DNA from: Bradyrhizobium sp. NP1
Lineage (GTDB): Bacteria > Pseudomonadota > Alphaproteobacteria > Rhizobiales > Xanthobacteraceae
Assembly (NCBI RefSeq): GCF_030378205.1
Contig: NZ_CP127385.1
Coordinates: forward strand, 5,186,001 to 5,250,000
Direction of reading: 5' to 3'
DNA length: 64,000 nt
A program made the position numbers and the translations under genes. The notes below the pieces were generated by a model. The model was not told where the DNA came from and made no database searches. It worked only from the letters and a program-made list of their open reading frames with translations. Shown piece after piece: positions 36,167-44,973 of this stretch (its first letter is position 1; every line of letters begins with the position of its first letter).

Positions 36167-36354
36167 TTCGGCACGTCGCGAATCACCGGCCCGCGCGGCG
36201 CGGGCGCGGCGGGTGCGGCCGTCGCCGGCTGCTGCACCGCGGCGGGCTTGGCGGGCTTGCCGAATTGGCCGATCGGCCCGTAGGCGACCGCAGCCACCAG
36301 CACGATCGCGGCAACGATCGCGCCCAGAATACCCGCCACCGACTCCGAGGTCAT
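36163..36354 (-). CDS. Small single-pass membrane protein
   Basis: A 63-residue protein with one transmembrane helix (VAGILGAIVAAIVLVAAVAYG) and a short Pro/Ala-rich tail. GAGGGAG at 5-nt spacing supports the ATG at 36354 over the one 21 nt upstream. Its TAG stop lies inside the terminal CTAG of element E2, so the C-terminus may have been cut or altered by that insertion. No family is recognised. Confidence 0.65.
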   Translation of the reverse strand: MTSESVAGILGAIVAAIVLVAAVAYGPIGQFGKPAKPAAVQQPATAAPAAPAPRGPVIRDVPN

Positions 36355-36519
36355 CCGCGCTCCCTCAAGATTCATTCGTCAGCATTGATAACACGAAAAT
36401 GACGATGGCAAAAATGCGCCGCGCTCGACCGCGGCGCGTGCCACTTTGTCGCCTTATGGCCAAGGCTTTGCGATTTGATTAGTCTTGCTCTCGCCCCTCC
36501 TGCCAAACGAGAAACCACC

Positions 36520-37344
36520 GTGACCAAAGCCCCGACGTCAGCCGCAACAAAATCCGGCAACATCTATATCGGCATCGGCGGCTGGACCTTCGAGCCGTGG
36601 CGCGGGGTGTTCTATCCGGACAAGCTCGCGCAATCGAAGGAGCTCGCCTATGCGGCGTCAAAGCTCACCTCGATCGAGATCAATGGCACCTATTACGGCT
36701 CGCAGAAGCCCGAAAGCTTCCGCAAATGGGCCAGCGAGGTGCCGGACGGTTTTGTGTTCTCGGTCAAGGGGCCGCGCTTCGCGACCAACCGCCGCGTTCT
36801 TGGCGAGGCCGGCGACTCCATCAAGCGCTTCTACGATTCCGGCGTGCTCGAACTGCGCGACCGGCTTGGACCCGTGCTCTGGCAGTTCGCGCCGACCAAG
36901 AAGTTCGACGCGGCCGATTTCGGCAAATTCCTCGAGCTGCTGCCGCGCAAGCTCGACGGATACGCGCTGCGCCACGTCGTCGAGGTGCGTCACGACAGTT
37001 TCTGCGTGCCCGAATTCGTCAGTCTGGTCCGCCAGTTCGAAACGCCGGTGGTGTTTGCCGAGCACGGCAAATATCCAGCGATTGCCGACGTGGCCGGCGA
37101 CTTCGTCTACGCGCGGCTGCAAAAGGGCAATGACGGGATCAAGACCTGCTATCCACCGAAGCAGCTGGACGCGTGGGCGAAGCGGTTTGAGGCCTGGGCG
37201 GCCGGCGGCGAGCCGGACGACCTGCCGCGCGTCGACAAGGCCAAGCCGAAAACGCAACCGCGCGACGTGTTCGCCTACGTGATTCACGAGGGGAAGGTGC
37301 GAGCACCGGCCGGGGCGATGGAACTGATTGCACGCGTGAGCTGA
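36520..37344 (+). CDS. DUF72 domain protein
   Basis: A 274-residue TIM-barrel-like protein of the DUF72 (YecE) family: IYIGIGGWTFEPWRGVFYPD at the start, SIEINGTYYGSQKPESFRKW, FVFSVKGPRF and VVFAEHGKYPAIADVAGDFVYARLQ. The GTG at 36520 is preferred to the TTG at 36475. The biochemical role of DUF72 is unknown. A DUF488 gene follows on the same strand. Confidence 0.88.
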   Translation: MTKAPTSAATKSGNIYIGIGGWTFEPWRGVFYPDKLAQSKELAYAASKLTSIEINGTYYGSQKPESFRKWASEVPDGFVFSVKGPRFATNRRVLGEAGDSIKRFYDSGVLELRDRLGPVLWQFAPTKKFDAADFGKFLELLPRKLDGYALRHVVEVRHDSFCVPEFVSLVRQFETPVVFAEHGKYPAIADVAGDFVYARLQKGNDGIKTCYPPKQLDAWAKRFEAWAAGGEPDDLPRVDKAKPKTQPRDVFAYVIHEGKVRAPAGAMELIARVS

Positions 37345-37369
37345 ATATCGAGCCAACATGGCCAAAGCC

Positions 37370-37375
37370 AAAAAA
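37370..37375 (+). other. A6 tract at an apparent frameshift
   Basis: An ATG at 37359 opens MAKAKK and then runs out of frame at a run of six A. With seven A the frame would continue as IFTIGYEQTPPKA, the conserved DUF488 N-terminus, and join the downstream frame. A 1-nt deletion, transcriptional slippage or a sequencing error are all possible. Confidence 0.75.
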
Positions 37376-37413
37376 TCTTCACCATCGGCTATGAGCAGAC
37401 GCCGCCGAAAGCG

Positions 37414-37818
37414 GTGCTGGACGAACTTGAAAAGGCCGGCGTGAAGCTTTTGGTCGACGTGCGCGCCGTCACCTCGTCGCGCAGGCCGGGCTTTTCCAAG
37501 AACCAGCTCGCCGCGGGACTGGACGAGCGCGGCATCGCCTACCTGCATCTGGCCGGCCTCGGCACGCCCAAGGAAGGCCGTCTGGCCGCGCGCAGCGGCC
37601 AGTACAAGGAGCTGCACAAGATCTACGCCAGGCACCTGAAGACGCCGCAGGCGAAGGAGAATCTCGACGAACTCGCGGCGCTGGTGAAGCAGGCCGGCCC
37701 GGTCTGCCTGCTCTGCTATGAGCGCGACCACAGCCATTGTCATCGGCAATGGATCGCCGAGATCATCGAGGAACGCGATGGCGTCAAGGTCGAAAACCTG
37801 GCACCGCCGCAGGTCTGA
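37414..37818 (+). CDS. DUF488 domain protein, N-terminus frameshifted
   Basis: The open part is 134 codons from a GTG at 37414 and carries most of a DUF488 domain: LLVDVRAVTSSRRPGFSKNQL, the AYLHLAGLGTP motif and CLLCYERDHSHCHR with its conserved Cys and His. The missing first 18 or so residues, including FTIGYEQ, are encoded in another frame starting at 37359, separated by the A6 tract. Without them the domain lacks its first strand. It follows the DUF72 gene by 14 nt counted from 37359, and its stop directly abuts the convergent phzF-like stop. Confidence 0.75.
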   Translation: MLDELEKAGVKLLVDVRAVTSSRRPGFSKNQLAAGLDERGIAYLHLAGLGTPKEGRLAARSGQYKELHKIYARHLKTPQAKENLDELAALVKQAGPVCLLCYERDHSHCHRQWIAEIIEERDGVKVENLAPPQV

Positions 37819-38733
37819 CTATCTCTCGCCTTCGATCTGAAGCGTGCCTTGCATCATGGGCGCGCAGCCGCCCCCGACATGAACGGAGACGATCTTGCCG
37901 CCTTGCTTGCGCACGCGCGTCAGCAACAGGCTCGGCCGGCCCATGTCGACGCCCTGTCCAATCGCAAGCTTCAGTTCGCTGTCGCGCGCCGGATCCAGAT
38001 CGGCGAGCAGCGCGGCGCAGGCCGCGGTCGCACTGCCGGTCGCAGGGTCCTCGGAAAGCCCGCTCGCGCCGGGATGGAACATCCGCGCCTGCAGTTCGCA
38101 GGGCTTTTCGTCCGACGGCACATCGCGGGTGTAGAAATAGATCGCATCCGATTCGTCATGCGGAAATGTCTCCGCAAAGGCGGCCGCACTCGGCCGGGCG
38201 CGACGCAACGCTTCGCGCGAGGTCAGTTCAGCCACCAGGAACGGCAGGCCGACCGAGACGATCTGCGGCCGCTGCCGGTCGACCCTGACATCGGACGCCG
38301 ACAGCGAGAGGCAGCGTGCGACCTGTTCGGCGGAAAATTCCGTCATCCGCTTCAGGGGCTGCGGTGCGGTGAGCTCGGCACCGGTCACCCTGCCCGCTTC
38401 CTGCAGGATTTCGACCGGCACGAGACCCGCCTTCTCCTCGAACAGAAGCCGCGGTGGAGGCGTCGTGGCGCGCATCGCCAGCACGAAAGCGGTGCCGACA
38501 TTGGGATGGCCGGCGAAGGGGATTTCGCTCCTGACGGTGAAGATGCGGACCTCGGCATCGTGCCCGGCTTCGCGGGGCGGCAATACGAACGTCGTTTCCG
38601 AATAGTTGAACTCGGTCGCGATCGCCTGCATCTGCGCGGTCGATAGCCCGCCGGCGTCGAGCACGACCGCGAGTGGATTGCCGCCGAACGGCCGATCGGT
38701 GAAGACATCAACCGTCACATAGCGCCGCTGCAT
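37819..38733 (-). CDS. PhzF-family isomerase/epimerase-like protein
   Basis: A 304-residue protein of the PhzF family with the N-terminal pattern VDVFTDRPFGGNPLAVVLDA, catalytic Glu46 in NYSETTFV, FAGHPNVGTAFVL and the C-terminal DPATGSATAACAALL. The fold resembles diaminopimelate epimerase. No phenazine genes are nearby, so the substrate is unknown and this is probably a housekeeping member. It is convergent with DUF488 with no intergenic base and lies 13 bp downstream of the cyclase gene. Confidence 0.92.
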   Translation of the reverse strand: MQRRYVTVDVFTDRPFGGNPLAVVLDAGGLSTAQMQAIATEFNYSETTFVLPPREAGHDAEVRIFTVRSEIPFAGHPNVGTAFVLAMRATTPPPRLLFEEKAGLVPVEILQEAGRVTGAELTAPQPLKRMTEFSAEQVARCLSLSASDVRVDRQRPQIVSVGLPFLVAELTSREALRRARPSAAAFAETFPHDESDAIYFYTRDVPSDEKPCELQARMFHPGASGLSEDPATGSATAACAALLADLDPARDSELKLAIGQGVDMGRPSLLLTRVRKQGGKIVSVHVGGGCAPMMQGTLQIEGER

Positions 38734-38746
38734 GGTTGCTTCCTTG

Positions 38747-40072
38747 CTATCCGAGCCGCCACACCGTTATCGGTTGCTCATAGCCGCGCACGGCGACTTC
38801 GCCAAGCGACACCGCATCGGCACAGGCATGCACGATTGCATCGTGGACCGCAGCCGAGATCAGGAGCTGGGAATTGAACTCCTTGTTCAGCGCCTCCAGG
38901 CGCGACGCGAAGTTCACGGTGTCGCCGATCACGGTATATTCCTTGCGCCGCGGCGAGCCGATATTGCCTGCGACCACCTCGCCGAAATGGATGCCGATCC
39001 CGATCCGCAAGGGCCAGCTGCTGCCGCGGTTGATCTCGTCCATCGCCGCCAGCATCTCGCGCGCCGCGGTGACGGCATGATACGGCGCCTCCTCCGCCTC
39101 GAACGGGGCGCCGAACAGCGCGAGGAAGCCATCGCCCAGGAACTTGTTGACGATGCCGCCATGGCGGTCGAGGATCTCGACCAGCACGGCGAAGGCGCCG
39201 TCGAGCCGGTCGACAACCTCCTCCGGGGTGCGGGCCCGTGCGCCGGCTGTGAAACTGCGAAAATCGACGAACATCACGGCCACGCGACGGATGTCGCTCG
39301 CCGTGCTTGCACCTTCCGCCATCAGTCGCTCCACCACCTGCGGCGAGACATGCTGGCCGAACAGGTTGGTGATCCGGTCGCGGGCGGTGGCGGCCCGGAT
39401 GCTCGCCGCGAAGCCGCGGCGCAGCTGCACCCCGACCGCGCCGGCCAGCACGCCACAGATCAGCAGCATGGCGCTGCGCACGGCGTGATAGTAGATGTCG
39501 GGCGTGGCGTCCGATGCGATGGCGGGATGGTAGTACATCGCCATGATGAACAGCTCGACTGCTGCGACCGCACCGGTGAAGGTCGAGAGCCAGAAATCGA
39601 GCCGCAGCGTCGACAGGATGATGAAGATGAAATAGCTGAGCGGCCCGGCGAAGCCGAGCGCCTGCGCCGATCCCATGCTCTCCATGTGCAATCCGAGCAC
39701 AATCGTCGGCATGGAGGTTTCGATGAAAGTCCCGATATACCGTCTGACGATGGAGATGTCGCGATCCCGCTTCAGATGGCTCGCGATGGCGGCATGGACC
39801 CAGAGCTCGAACAGGATGAACGGCACGAGGACGAACAAGAGCGCGGACGGATGCAGCCCGCCCCGCCACAGATGCGTCACAGCCACCGGATCGAACAGGT
39901 AAAGCACGCAGACGGACAGGCCGAGCAGTACAGCGGTCGCGATCAGCGCCTCGACCCGCACGAGCTCCGTGCGCATCACCTCGCGCATCAGCGCGTGATC
40001 GAAATCCTTCGATACCGCCTCCTGCGGTCCGATGCGCCGCAACCAATCCGCGAAGCGAGCCATCGCAGCCAT
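38747..40072 (-). CDS. Membrane class III adenylate/guanylate cyclase
   Basis: A 441-residue protein. The first about 230 residues hold around six hydrophobic helices forming a membrane sensor. The C-terminal half is a class III cyclase domain with metal Asp in VMFVDFRSFT, the second metal site VNKFLGDGFLALFGAP, and EYTVIGDTVNFASRLEAL with the Asp/Asn-Arg transition-state segment. It should make cAMP or cGMP in the cytoplasm in response to a membrane signal. It is downstream of the export operon on the same strand, 28 bp after the permease. Confidence 0.93.
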   Translation of the reverse strand: MAAMARFADWLRRIGPQEAVSKDFDHALMREVMRTELVRVEALIATAVLLGLSVCVLYLFDPVAVTHLWRGGLHPSALLFVLVPFILFELWVHAAIASHLKRDRDISIVRRYIGTFIETSMPTIVLGLHMESMGSAQALGFAGPLSYFIFIILSTLRLDFWLSTFTGAVAAVELFIMAMYYHPAIASDATPDIYYHAVRSAMLLICGVLAGAVGVQLRRGFAASIRAATARDRITNLFGQHVSPQVVERLMAEGASTASDIRRVAVMFVDFRSFTAGARARTPEEVVDRLDGAFAVLVEILDRHGGIVNKFLGDGFLALFGAPFEAEEAPYHAVTAAREMLAAMDEINRGSSWPLRIGIGIHFGEVVAGNIGSPRRKEYTVIGDTVNFASRLEALNKEFNSQLLISAAVHDAIVHACADAVSLGEVAVRGYEQPITVWRLG

Positions 40073-40100
40073 CGCCAGCTCTCCACGACGATATTGTGCC

Positions 40101-41267
40101 TCAATCGAGCGTGCGGCGGAAGCGCGTCACGGCAATTGTCATGGCGAGCAGCATCAGGCCGACCAGCGCAATTGTGTCATATTGCAGGTTCGGCAGCGTC
40201 GCCCCCTTCAACATGATCGCACGCACGATCCGCAGATAGTGGGTCAGCGGCAGCCCCTCGCCGAAATATTGGGCCCAGACCGGCATGCCGGCAAACGGAA
40301 ACATGAAGCCGGACAACAGGATACTCGGCAGGAAGAACATCATCGAGAGCTGCATCGCCTGGAGCTGGTTTTGCACGATGGTGGAGAAGGTGTAGCCGAT
40401 CGCGAGGTTGGTGGTGATGAACAGCGTCGACAGGAGCGCCAGCAGCGTCACGCTGCCGAGGATCGGGACCCCGAACAGCAGCACGCCGATCCCGATGATC
40501 AGCACCGCCTGGATGAAGCCGACCAGCACGTAGGGAATGATTTTGCCGAACATCACTTCGACGGGCTTGATCGGCATCGACAGCAGGCTCTCCATGGTGC
40601 CGCGCTCGATCTCGCGCGTCACCGACAGCGCGGTGAAGATCAGCATGGTCATGGTCAGGATGGTGCCGACCAGGCCGGGCACGATGTTGAGCCGGGACGA
40701 ACCCGCCGGGTTGTAGCGGGCGTGCGCCCGGATCTCGAACGGCAGCGCCGGCGGATCGCCGACGAACAGGTCGTGGGCGAGCGCGGTCTGCACCACGACA
40801 CTGAGCGAAGACAAGGCCGCACTCGCCGCGATTGGATCGGTGGCGTCGGCGGCAACCAGCAGCGCCGGATGGTCGCCGCGCCTGACCGCGCGCTCGAAGC
40901 CGCGCGGGATCTCCACGCCGAACAGCACCTTTCCCGACAGCAGCAGATTGTCGAATTCGGTGACGTCATGGACCTCCCGGGTGAAGCGGAAATAGGCGGT
41001 GTTCTCCAGCGCCTTGAGGACCGAGCGCGCGAGGTCGCTGTCCTCCTGCAGCAGCACCGCGGCCGGCAGATTGTGCGGCGTGGTGTTGATCGCATAGCCG
41101 AACAGGAGAAGCTGCATGACCGGGATCATGACGATCATGGCGAACGACACGCGGTCGCGCTTGAGCTGGATGAACTCCTTGATCACCATGGCGAAGCTGC
41201 GGCGCCAGAAGCCGAAGCGCGGCTCGGCGGCCGCATTCGCCACGCCTGCGGTCTCGACGGCGCTCAT
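40101..41267 (-). CDS. ABC-2 type transporter permease (YbhS/YbhR-like)
   Basis: A 388-residue inner-membrane permease with one N-terminal helix (MIVMIPVMQLLLFGYAI), a large periplasmic loop and five C-terminal helices, with the ABC-2 signature around FTALSVTREIERGTMESLLSMPI. The start at 41267 is set by the ATGA overlap with the ATPase gene. The frame extending to 42257 is only a shadow of the ATPase. It forms a drug- or metabolite-type exporter with the ATPase and HlyD-like genes. Confidence 0.93.
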   Translation of the reverse strand: MSAVETAGVANAAAEPRFGFWRRSFAMVIKEFIQLKRDRVSFAMIVMIPVMQLLLFGYAINTTPHNLPAAVLLQEDSDLARSVLKALENTAYFRFTREVHDVTEFDNLLLSGKVLFGVEIPRGFERAVRRGDHPALLVAADATDPIAASAALSSLSVVVQTALAHDLFVGDPPALPFEIRAHARYNPAGSSRLNIVPGLVGTILTMTMLIFTALSVTREIERGTMESLLSMPIKPVEVMFGKIIPYVLVGFIQAVLIIGIGVLLFGVPILGSVTLLALLSTLFITTNLAIGYTFSTIVQNQLQAMQLSMMFFLPSILLSGFMFPFAGMPVWAQYFGEGLPLTHYLRIVRAIMLKGATLPNLQYDTIALVGLMLLAMTIAVTRFRRTLD

Positions 41268-42190
41268 TGAAAATTGTCCTTCGAGCGGCTCATCAATTCG
41301 ATGAACACGTCCTCGAGCGAGGGATGGGATTTCTGCCAGTTCAGGTCGTCGCGGTGGCGCCAGGGCGCGATCGTCGCCTCGAGCGCCTCGGCGTCGCGGC
41401 CGGAAACGTGCAGGCTGGTGCCGAACGGCGCCACCATGTCGACGCCGGGCTGGCCGGGGAGCGCGGCCGCGAGCGCTCCCAGCTCGTCGCCCGTCACGGT
41501 GTAGGTCGTGAGCGCGGAATTGGCGATCACCGCCTCGACCGTGCCGTGCGCGAGCAGATGGCCATAGGCGATATAGGCGATCTCGTGACAGCGCTCGGCC
41601 TCGTCCATGTAGTGGGTGGAGACCAGCACCGTCAGCCCCTGCGCGGCGAGCGCATGGATCTCGTTCCAGAAGTCGCGCCGCGCCTTGGGGTCGACGCCGG
41701 CGGTGGGCTCGTCGAGCAGCAGCAATTGCGGATTGGGCAGCGTGCAGGCCCCGAGCGCGAGCCGCTGCTTCCAGCCGCCGGAAAGTTCGCCCGCGAGCTG
41801 CTCCTCGCGGCCGGAGAGACCGAGCCGCTTGATCATCTCGCGCGCGGCGCCGCGCGCGTCCCGCATGCCGTAGAGCCGCGCGACGAATTCGAGATTCTCG
41901 CGCACCGAGAGATCCTGGTACAGGCTGAAGCGCTGCGTCATGTAGCCGACCAGGCGCTTGATGCGGTCGGCATCGCGGCGGATGTCGTAGCCGAGGCAGG
42001 TGCCCTCGCCGCGGTCGGGCGTCAGCAGGCCGCAGAGCATGCGGATGGTTGTGGTCTTGCCGGAACCATTGGGGCCGAGGAAGCCGTAGATCGAGCCGCG
42101 TTTCACCTGCATCGAGAGATCGTGCACGACCTCGCGGCCGCCGAACGATTTCGACAGCCCGCGGACGTCGATGGCGACCGCGGATGTCAT
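41264..42190 (-). CDS. ABC transporter ATP-binding protein (YbhF-like)
   Basis: A 308-residue ATPase with Walker A GPNGSGKTT (39-47), Q-loop MTQRFSLY, signature LSGGWKQR, Walker B LLLLDEPTAGVD and switch His in STHYMDEAE. A DUF4162-like C-terminal part follows. It powers the ABC-2 permease, whose gene overlaps its stop by 4 nt, and its own start overlaps the HlyD gene by 4 nt. Translational coupling along the operon is therefore likely. Confidence 0.95.
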   Translation of the reverse strand: MTSAVAIDVRGLSKSFGGREVVHDLSMQVKRGSIYGFLGPNGSGKTTTIRMLCGLLTPDRGEGTCLGYDIRRDADRIKRLVGYMTQRFSLYQDLSVRENLEFVARLYGMRDARGAAREMIKRLGLSGREEQLAGELSGGWKQRLALGACTLPNPQLLLLDEPTAGVDPKARRDFWNEIHALAAQGLTVLVSTHYMDEAERCHEIAYIAYGHLLAHGTVEAVIANSALTTYTVTGDELGALAAALPGQPGVDMVAPFGTSLHVSGRDAEALEATIAPWRHRDDLNWQKSHPSLEDVFIELMSRSKDNFQ

Positions 42191-42975
42191 TGCCGGGCCG
42201 CGACGGGTGTCTTGGGGTTGAGGTAGACGCTGATCGGCTGGCCGACGCGCAGCGCATCAGGCCGCGATGGACGCGCCTGGATCAGATAGACGAGCTTGTT
42301 GCGCTCATCGAGGCTATAGATCACCGGCGGGGTATATTCGGCCTGCGTCGCGATGAAGTAGATCCGCGCGGTGAGATCGGCGGCGCAATTGTCGCAGGTC
42401 ACCCTGACCTCGTCGCCGATCGAGAGTTTCGCAAGCTCGGCTTCCGGCACGAAGAAGCGCAGCTTCATGTTGCCGGGTGGCATGATCGACAGCACCGGCC
42501 GCTGCGCAGCCACCATCTCGCCTTCGCGAAAATAGATCTGCTGGATGGTGCCGGCGATCGGGGCATAGCCGTTGCGGCGCTCGAGCCGCGTCCGCGAGGT
42601 GTTGACGCGGGCTTCCGCCACCCGCAAGGCGGAGACGGCCGAATCCAGCGTCGCCTGGGTGCCGGACCCGGTCTTGCTCAGGGAGGCGGCGCGGTCATAG
42701 CTCTGCTGCGCATTGGCCAGCGTTGCGAGGTTCTGCTTGTGGTCGGCCTGCTGCAGATCGTCATCGACCGAATAGAGCGGCTGGCCCACCTTCACCTCGT
42801 CGCCCTCGCGCACGTCAAGCCTGGTGACGCGACCGGATTCATCGGGGCTGACGAAGATCATGTCGGCCTCGACCCAACCCTGGTAGCCGGGATCGCGCTT
42901 GCCGTCGCAGCCGGCAAGCGCCGCGGCGAGCAGGAGGCCGGCGAGCACGCGCAAAATCTGGCGCGGCGCGGTCAT
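42187..42975 (-). CDS. HlyD-family membrane-fusion lipoprotein (YbhG-like)
   Basis: A 262-residue periplasmic adaptor with a lipoprotein signal (lipobox LAGC, Cys23), a biotinyl-like barrel (GWVEADMIFVSPDESGRV), an alpha-helical hairpin (about 75-125) and a second barrel half (YAPIAGTIQQIYFREGEMV). It links the ABC-2 exporter to an outer-membrane partner, which is not encoded here. It overlaps the TetR gene upstream and the ATPase downstream by 4 nt each. Confidence 0.93.
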   Translation of the reverse strand: MTAPRQILRVLAGLLLAAALAGCDGKRDPGYQGWVEADMIFVSPDESGRVTRLDVREGDEVKVGQPLYSVDDDLQQADHKQNLATLANAQQSYDRAASLSKTGSGTQATLDSAVSALRVAEARVNTSRTRLERRNGYAPIAGTIQQIYFREGEMVAAQRPVLSIMPPGNMKLRFFVPEAELAKLSIGDEVRVTCDNCAADLTARIYFIATQAEYTPPVIYSLDERNKLVYLIQARPSRPDALRVGQPISVYLNPKTPVAARQ

Positions 42976-43649
42976 GTCACCCTCCGTTCGCCGAAAATCA
43001 GGTCGAGATGGGTGCGCAGCATCTCGACCGCGTCGAGCGGCGCGTGCCTGTCGAACAGGCTCTTCCAGATGATCGCGACGATCGCGGGCGCCACGACGAT
43101 CTGCGGAAAATCCTTCAGCTTCGCTTCCCGAATCTCGCCGCGCGCGATCCCCGCCTCGATCAGCCCCCGCATCGCGGCAAGCCCGCGAGAGATCACCTCG
43201 CGATAGTAGAAATCGGCGATCGCCGGGAAGCGTGGTCCCTCGGCGACGATCAGACGGATGATGTCGGCGCGCCGCGTCGCCGCCACCTCCTGGATGAACG
43301 TGTTGGCAAAGGCTTCGAGCGCGTCCCGGATCGATCCGGTGGCCGGCGGCGGCGTGGTGATGCGTTCGAGGACGGGTACGATCGCGGTGCGAACCAGTTC
43401 CTCGAACAGCGCCTCCTTGTCCTTGAAGTGCAGATAGATCGTGCCCTTGGCGACGCCGGCGCGCCTGGCGACGTCGTCGAGCCTTGTCGCCGTGAAACCG
43501 CGGGCCACGAACTCGTCCAGCGCCGCCTCGACGATGGCCGCACGCCGCTCCGCTGCCCGCTCGCTGCGATTTGTCCGTCCGGCGGCCCTGCCCTCGGCAG
43601 AGGTCCGGGCGGCTTTGGCAGGCGGTGCCGTTTTTGTGGCGTTTGACAT
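42972..43649 (-). CDS. TetR/AcrR-family repressor of the export operon
   Basis: A 225-residue regulator with a basic Ala-rich N-terminal extension, a TetR helix-turn-helix (AIVEAALDEFVARGFTATRLDDVARRAGVAKGTIYLHFKDKEALF) and a helical ligand domain. The ATG at 43649 is chosen since upstream in-frame starts fall in its operator. As first gene of a four-gene overlapping operon with a palindrome directly upstream, it should repress itself and the exporter until a ligand binds. Confidence 0.93.
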   Translation of the reverse strand: MSNATKTAPPAKAARTSAEGRAAGRTNRSERAAERRAAIVEAALDEFVARGFTATRLDDVARRAGVAKGTIYLHFKDKEALFEELVRTAIVPVLERITTPPPATGSIRDALEAFANTFIQEVAATRRADIIRLIVAEGPRFPAIADFYYREVISRGLAAMRGLIEAGIARGEIREAKLKDFPQIVVAPAIVAIIWKSLFDRHAPLDAVEMLRTHLDLIFGERRVT

Positions 43650-43658
43650 GGAGAACAT

Positions 43659-43680
43659 TATGACTGACTGGTCAGTCATA
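43659..43680. promoter_or_regulatory. TetR-type operator
   Basis: TATGACTGAC-TG-GTCAGTCATA has perfect 10-bp inverted arms with a 2-nt centre and ends 10 bp before the regulator's start codon. The sequence resembles TGACTGNCNAGTCA-type operators of TetR-regulated efflux systems. An unlabelled interval follows to 43870 with no gene seen. Confidence 0.88.
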
Positions 43681-43870
43681 TTCAATAGCCCTCCGATCAC
43701 CTCGCCGTGAGCGGGATTTCAGATGAACCGATGCTCCCGACAGCCGCCCGCGATTGAGCCCTCGGAGCATGGCCCCTCCCTCTGCTGAACCTTCGCTAAT
43801 CTGCGGCAAGCCGCCCCCGCCCGCCCTGATGCGGATCAAGGCGGGGGCCGACGCGTGATGGCTGGAATAG

Positions 43871-44443
43871 TCAGATGTGGAATTTCAATCCGTCGACGAT
43901 CTTGTCGATCACCTTGCGCTCGGCGCGAAAGGCCAATCCCACCAGATTGAGATCGGCACGGCTGACGGCCTTCACCACCTCGCGGTTGGCGGCGTCGTGC
44001 GTCGTCCTGAACATGTCCTCGGTATAGAGCGCGGGCGTGACATTGCGCGCCAGCGCCCGTTCGAGCGCACGCGACAGCGCCGCGCGATCGGCGCCATAGA
44101 TCAGGATCGGCTAGTACCTGCTTTCCGAAGTTCGAGAGCCCTCGCGGCAGCTCCGTTGCGAACTTCGGAAAGCAAAGGGTACTAGCAAGCTTATGACTCT
44201 AGTACCGCTTTCGATCTGAAGTCCGCGTCGCCGATTCATGGAAGCCCGTGCGCGGACTTCAAATCGGCGGTACTAGCCGATCAGCGACAGATATTTGGTG
44301 CCCGAGCCGTCCTCGTAAGCGTCCCCGATGCACGCCGGAAACGCCGCCGCGATGCCGCCTGCAAGGAACGCGGCGACGTTGAGCTTCTGCCAGGCCTCGA
44401 GATCGGTCCGGATCAGAACCGCGATCTTGGTGTCGAACTGCAT
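43871..44443 (-). pseudogene. DUF2000 family gene interrupted by a double-hairpin element
   Basis: The 5' part (44443 to 44276) encodes MQFDTKIAVLIRTDLEAWQK and the conserved LNVAAFLAGGIAAAFP of DUF2000, stopping at a TAG after YLSLIG. The 3' part (44110 to 43871) resumes with PILIYGADRAALSRAL, YTEDMFRTTHDAAN and NLVGLAFRAERKVIDKIVDGL and ends normally. The 166-bp element E3 lies exactly between them. The two halves are still in one frame, but the element brings in-frame stops. The insertion broke an otherwise intact gene, and no other mutation is seen, so the event is recent. Confidence 0.85.
44111..44276. repeat. CTAG double-hairpin element, copy E3 (inside DUF2000)
   Basis: This 166-bp element has hairpin A CTAGTACC..GGTACTAG and hairpin B CTAGTACCGC..GCGGTACTAG, linker CAAGCTTATGACT. 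The bulges are CAAAG in the 3' arm of A and CTTTC in the 5' arm of B. The flanking gene sequence is GATCGG to the left and CCGATC to the right. It shares length and architecture with copies at 16515, 36001 and 55648, although the arm sequences differ. Confidence 0.9.
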
Positions 44444-44499
44444 GGCCAGCAAGTTAGCGTGGATCTCGGCTGCCGGCTAACCCCTTGGCTAACCCTCGT

Positions 44500-44892
44500 C
44501 TAACCCTTGGCGTCGCAAGCCCAGGCGCGAATCACGCATTCCTTGCCGCCGAACTTGTAGCATTCACGCGTCGCGGCATTCAGCGAGCTCGAAATATGCG
44601 GCCGTACCGCATAGCCATGCGGGCCGCAGGGGTTCTTCATGTCGACCGACAGCGCCGCGCAGGCGCGCTTCATGCTGATGGCCGTGCAGTCGCCCTTGCA
44701 TTGCTTGAGCGCGGCGGCGCGCGCGGCGGGCTCGGCCGCATAGTCATAGGCCTGGCCGTAGGCGCCGCATTTGCCGATGGCGAAAGCCCCCGCGCCCCAG
44801 GCTTCCGTCACGAAACGTGTCCCGGCGATCGCCAGGGTCAAAGCCAATGCCAAGAGCGCGCGGCGCTGCGCGACGGCAGTCGAAACGATCAC
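44500..44892 (-). CDS. DUF4189 secreted protein
   Basis: A 130-residue protein with a signal peptide (about residues 1-33) and a DUF4189 domain: GAFAIGKCGAYGQAYDY, AARAAALKQCKGDC, CAALSVDM and C-terminal ECYKFGGKECVIRAWACD. Eight cysteines in the mature part suggest disulfides in the periplasm. The function is unknown. It lies just downstream of the cox-type operon on the same strand but after an 81-bp gap, and may be independent. Confidence 0.85.
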   Translation of the reverse strand: MIVSTAVAQRRALLALALTLAIAGTRFVTEAWGAGAFAIGKCGAYGQAYDYAAEPAARAAALKQCKGDCTAISMKRACAALSVDMKNPCGPHGYAVRPHISSSLNAATRECYKFGGKECVIRAWACDAKG

Positions 44893-44973
44893 GAAACCCC
44901 TCCCCCAAAACCCGGCGGGGAATCTAGGGGCGGGACGTTTCCACTTGGTGAACGCGAGGTTGAGAAAGACGGT

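Noticed and set aside
40101..42257. A 718-codon frame suggesting an ATPase-permease fusion
   Set aside because: Only the part from 41267 is an ABC-2 permease. The rest is a shadow of the ATPase gene in another frame, and the ATGA overlap marks the true start.
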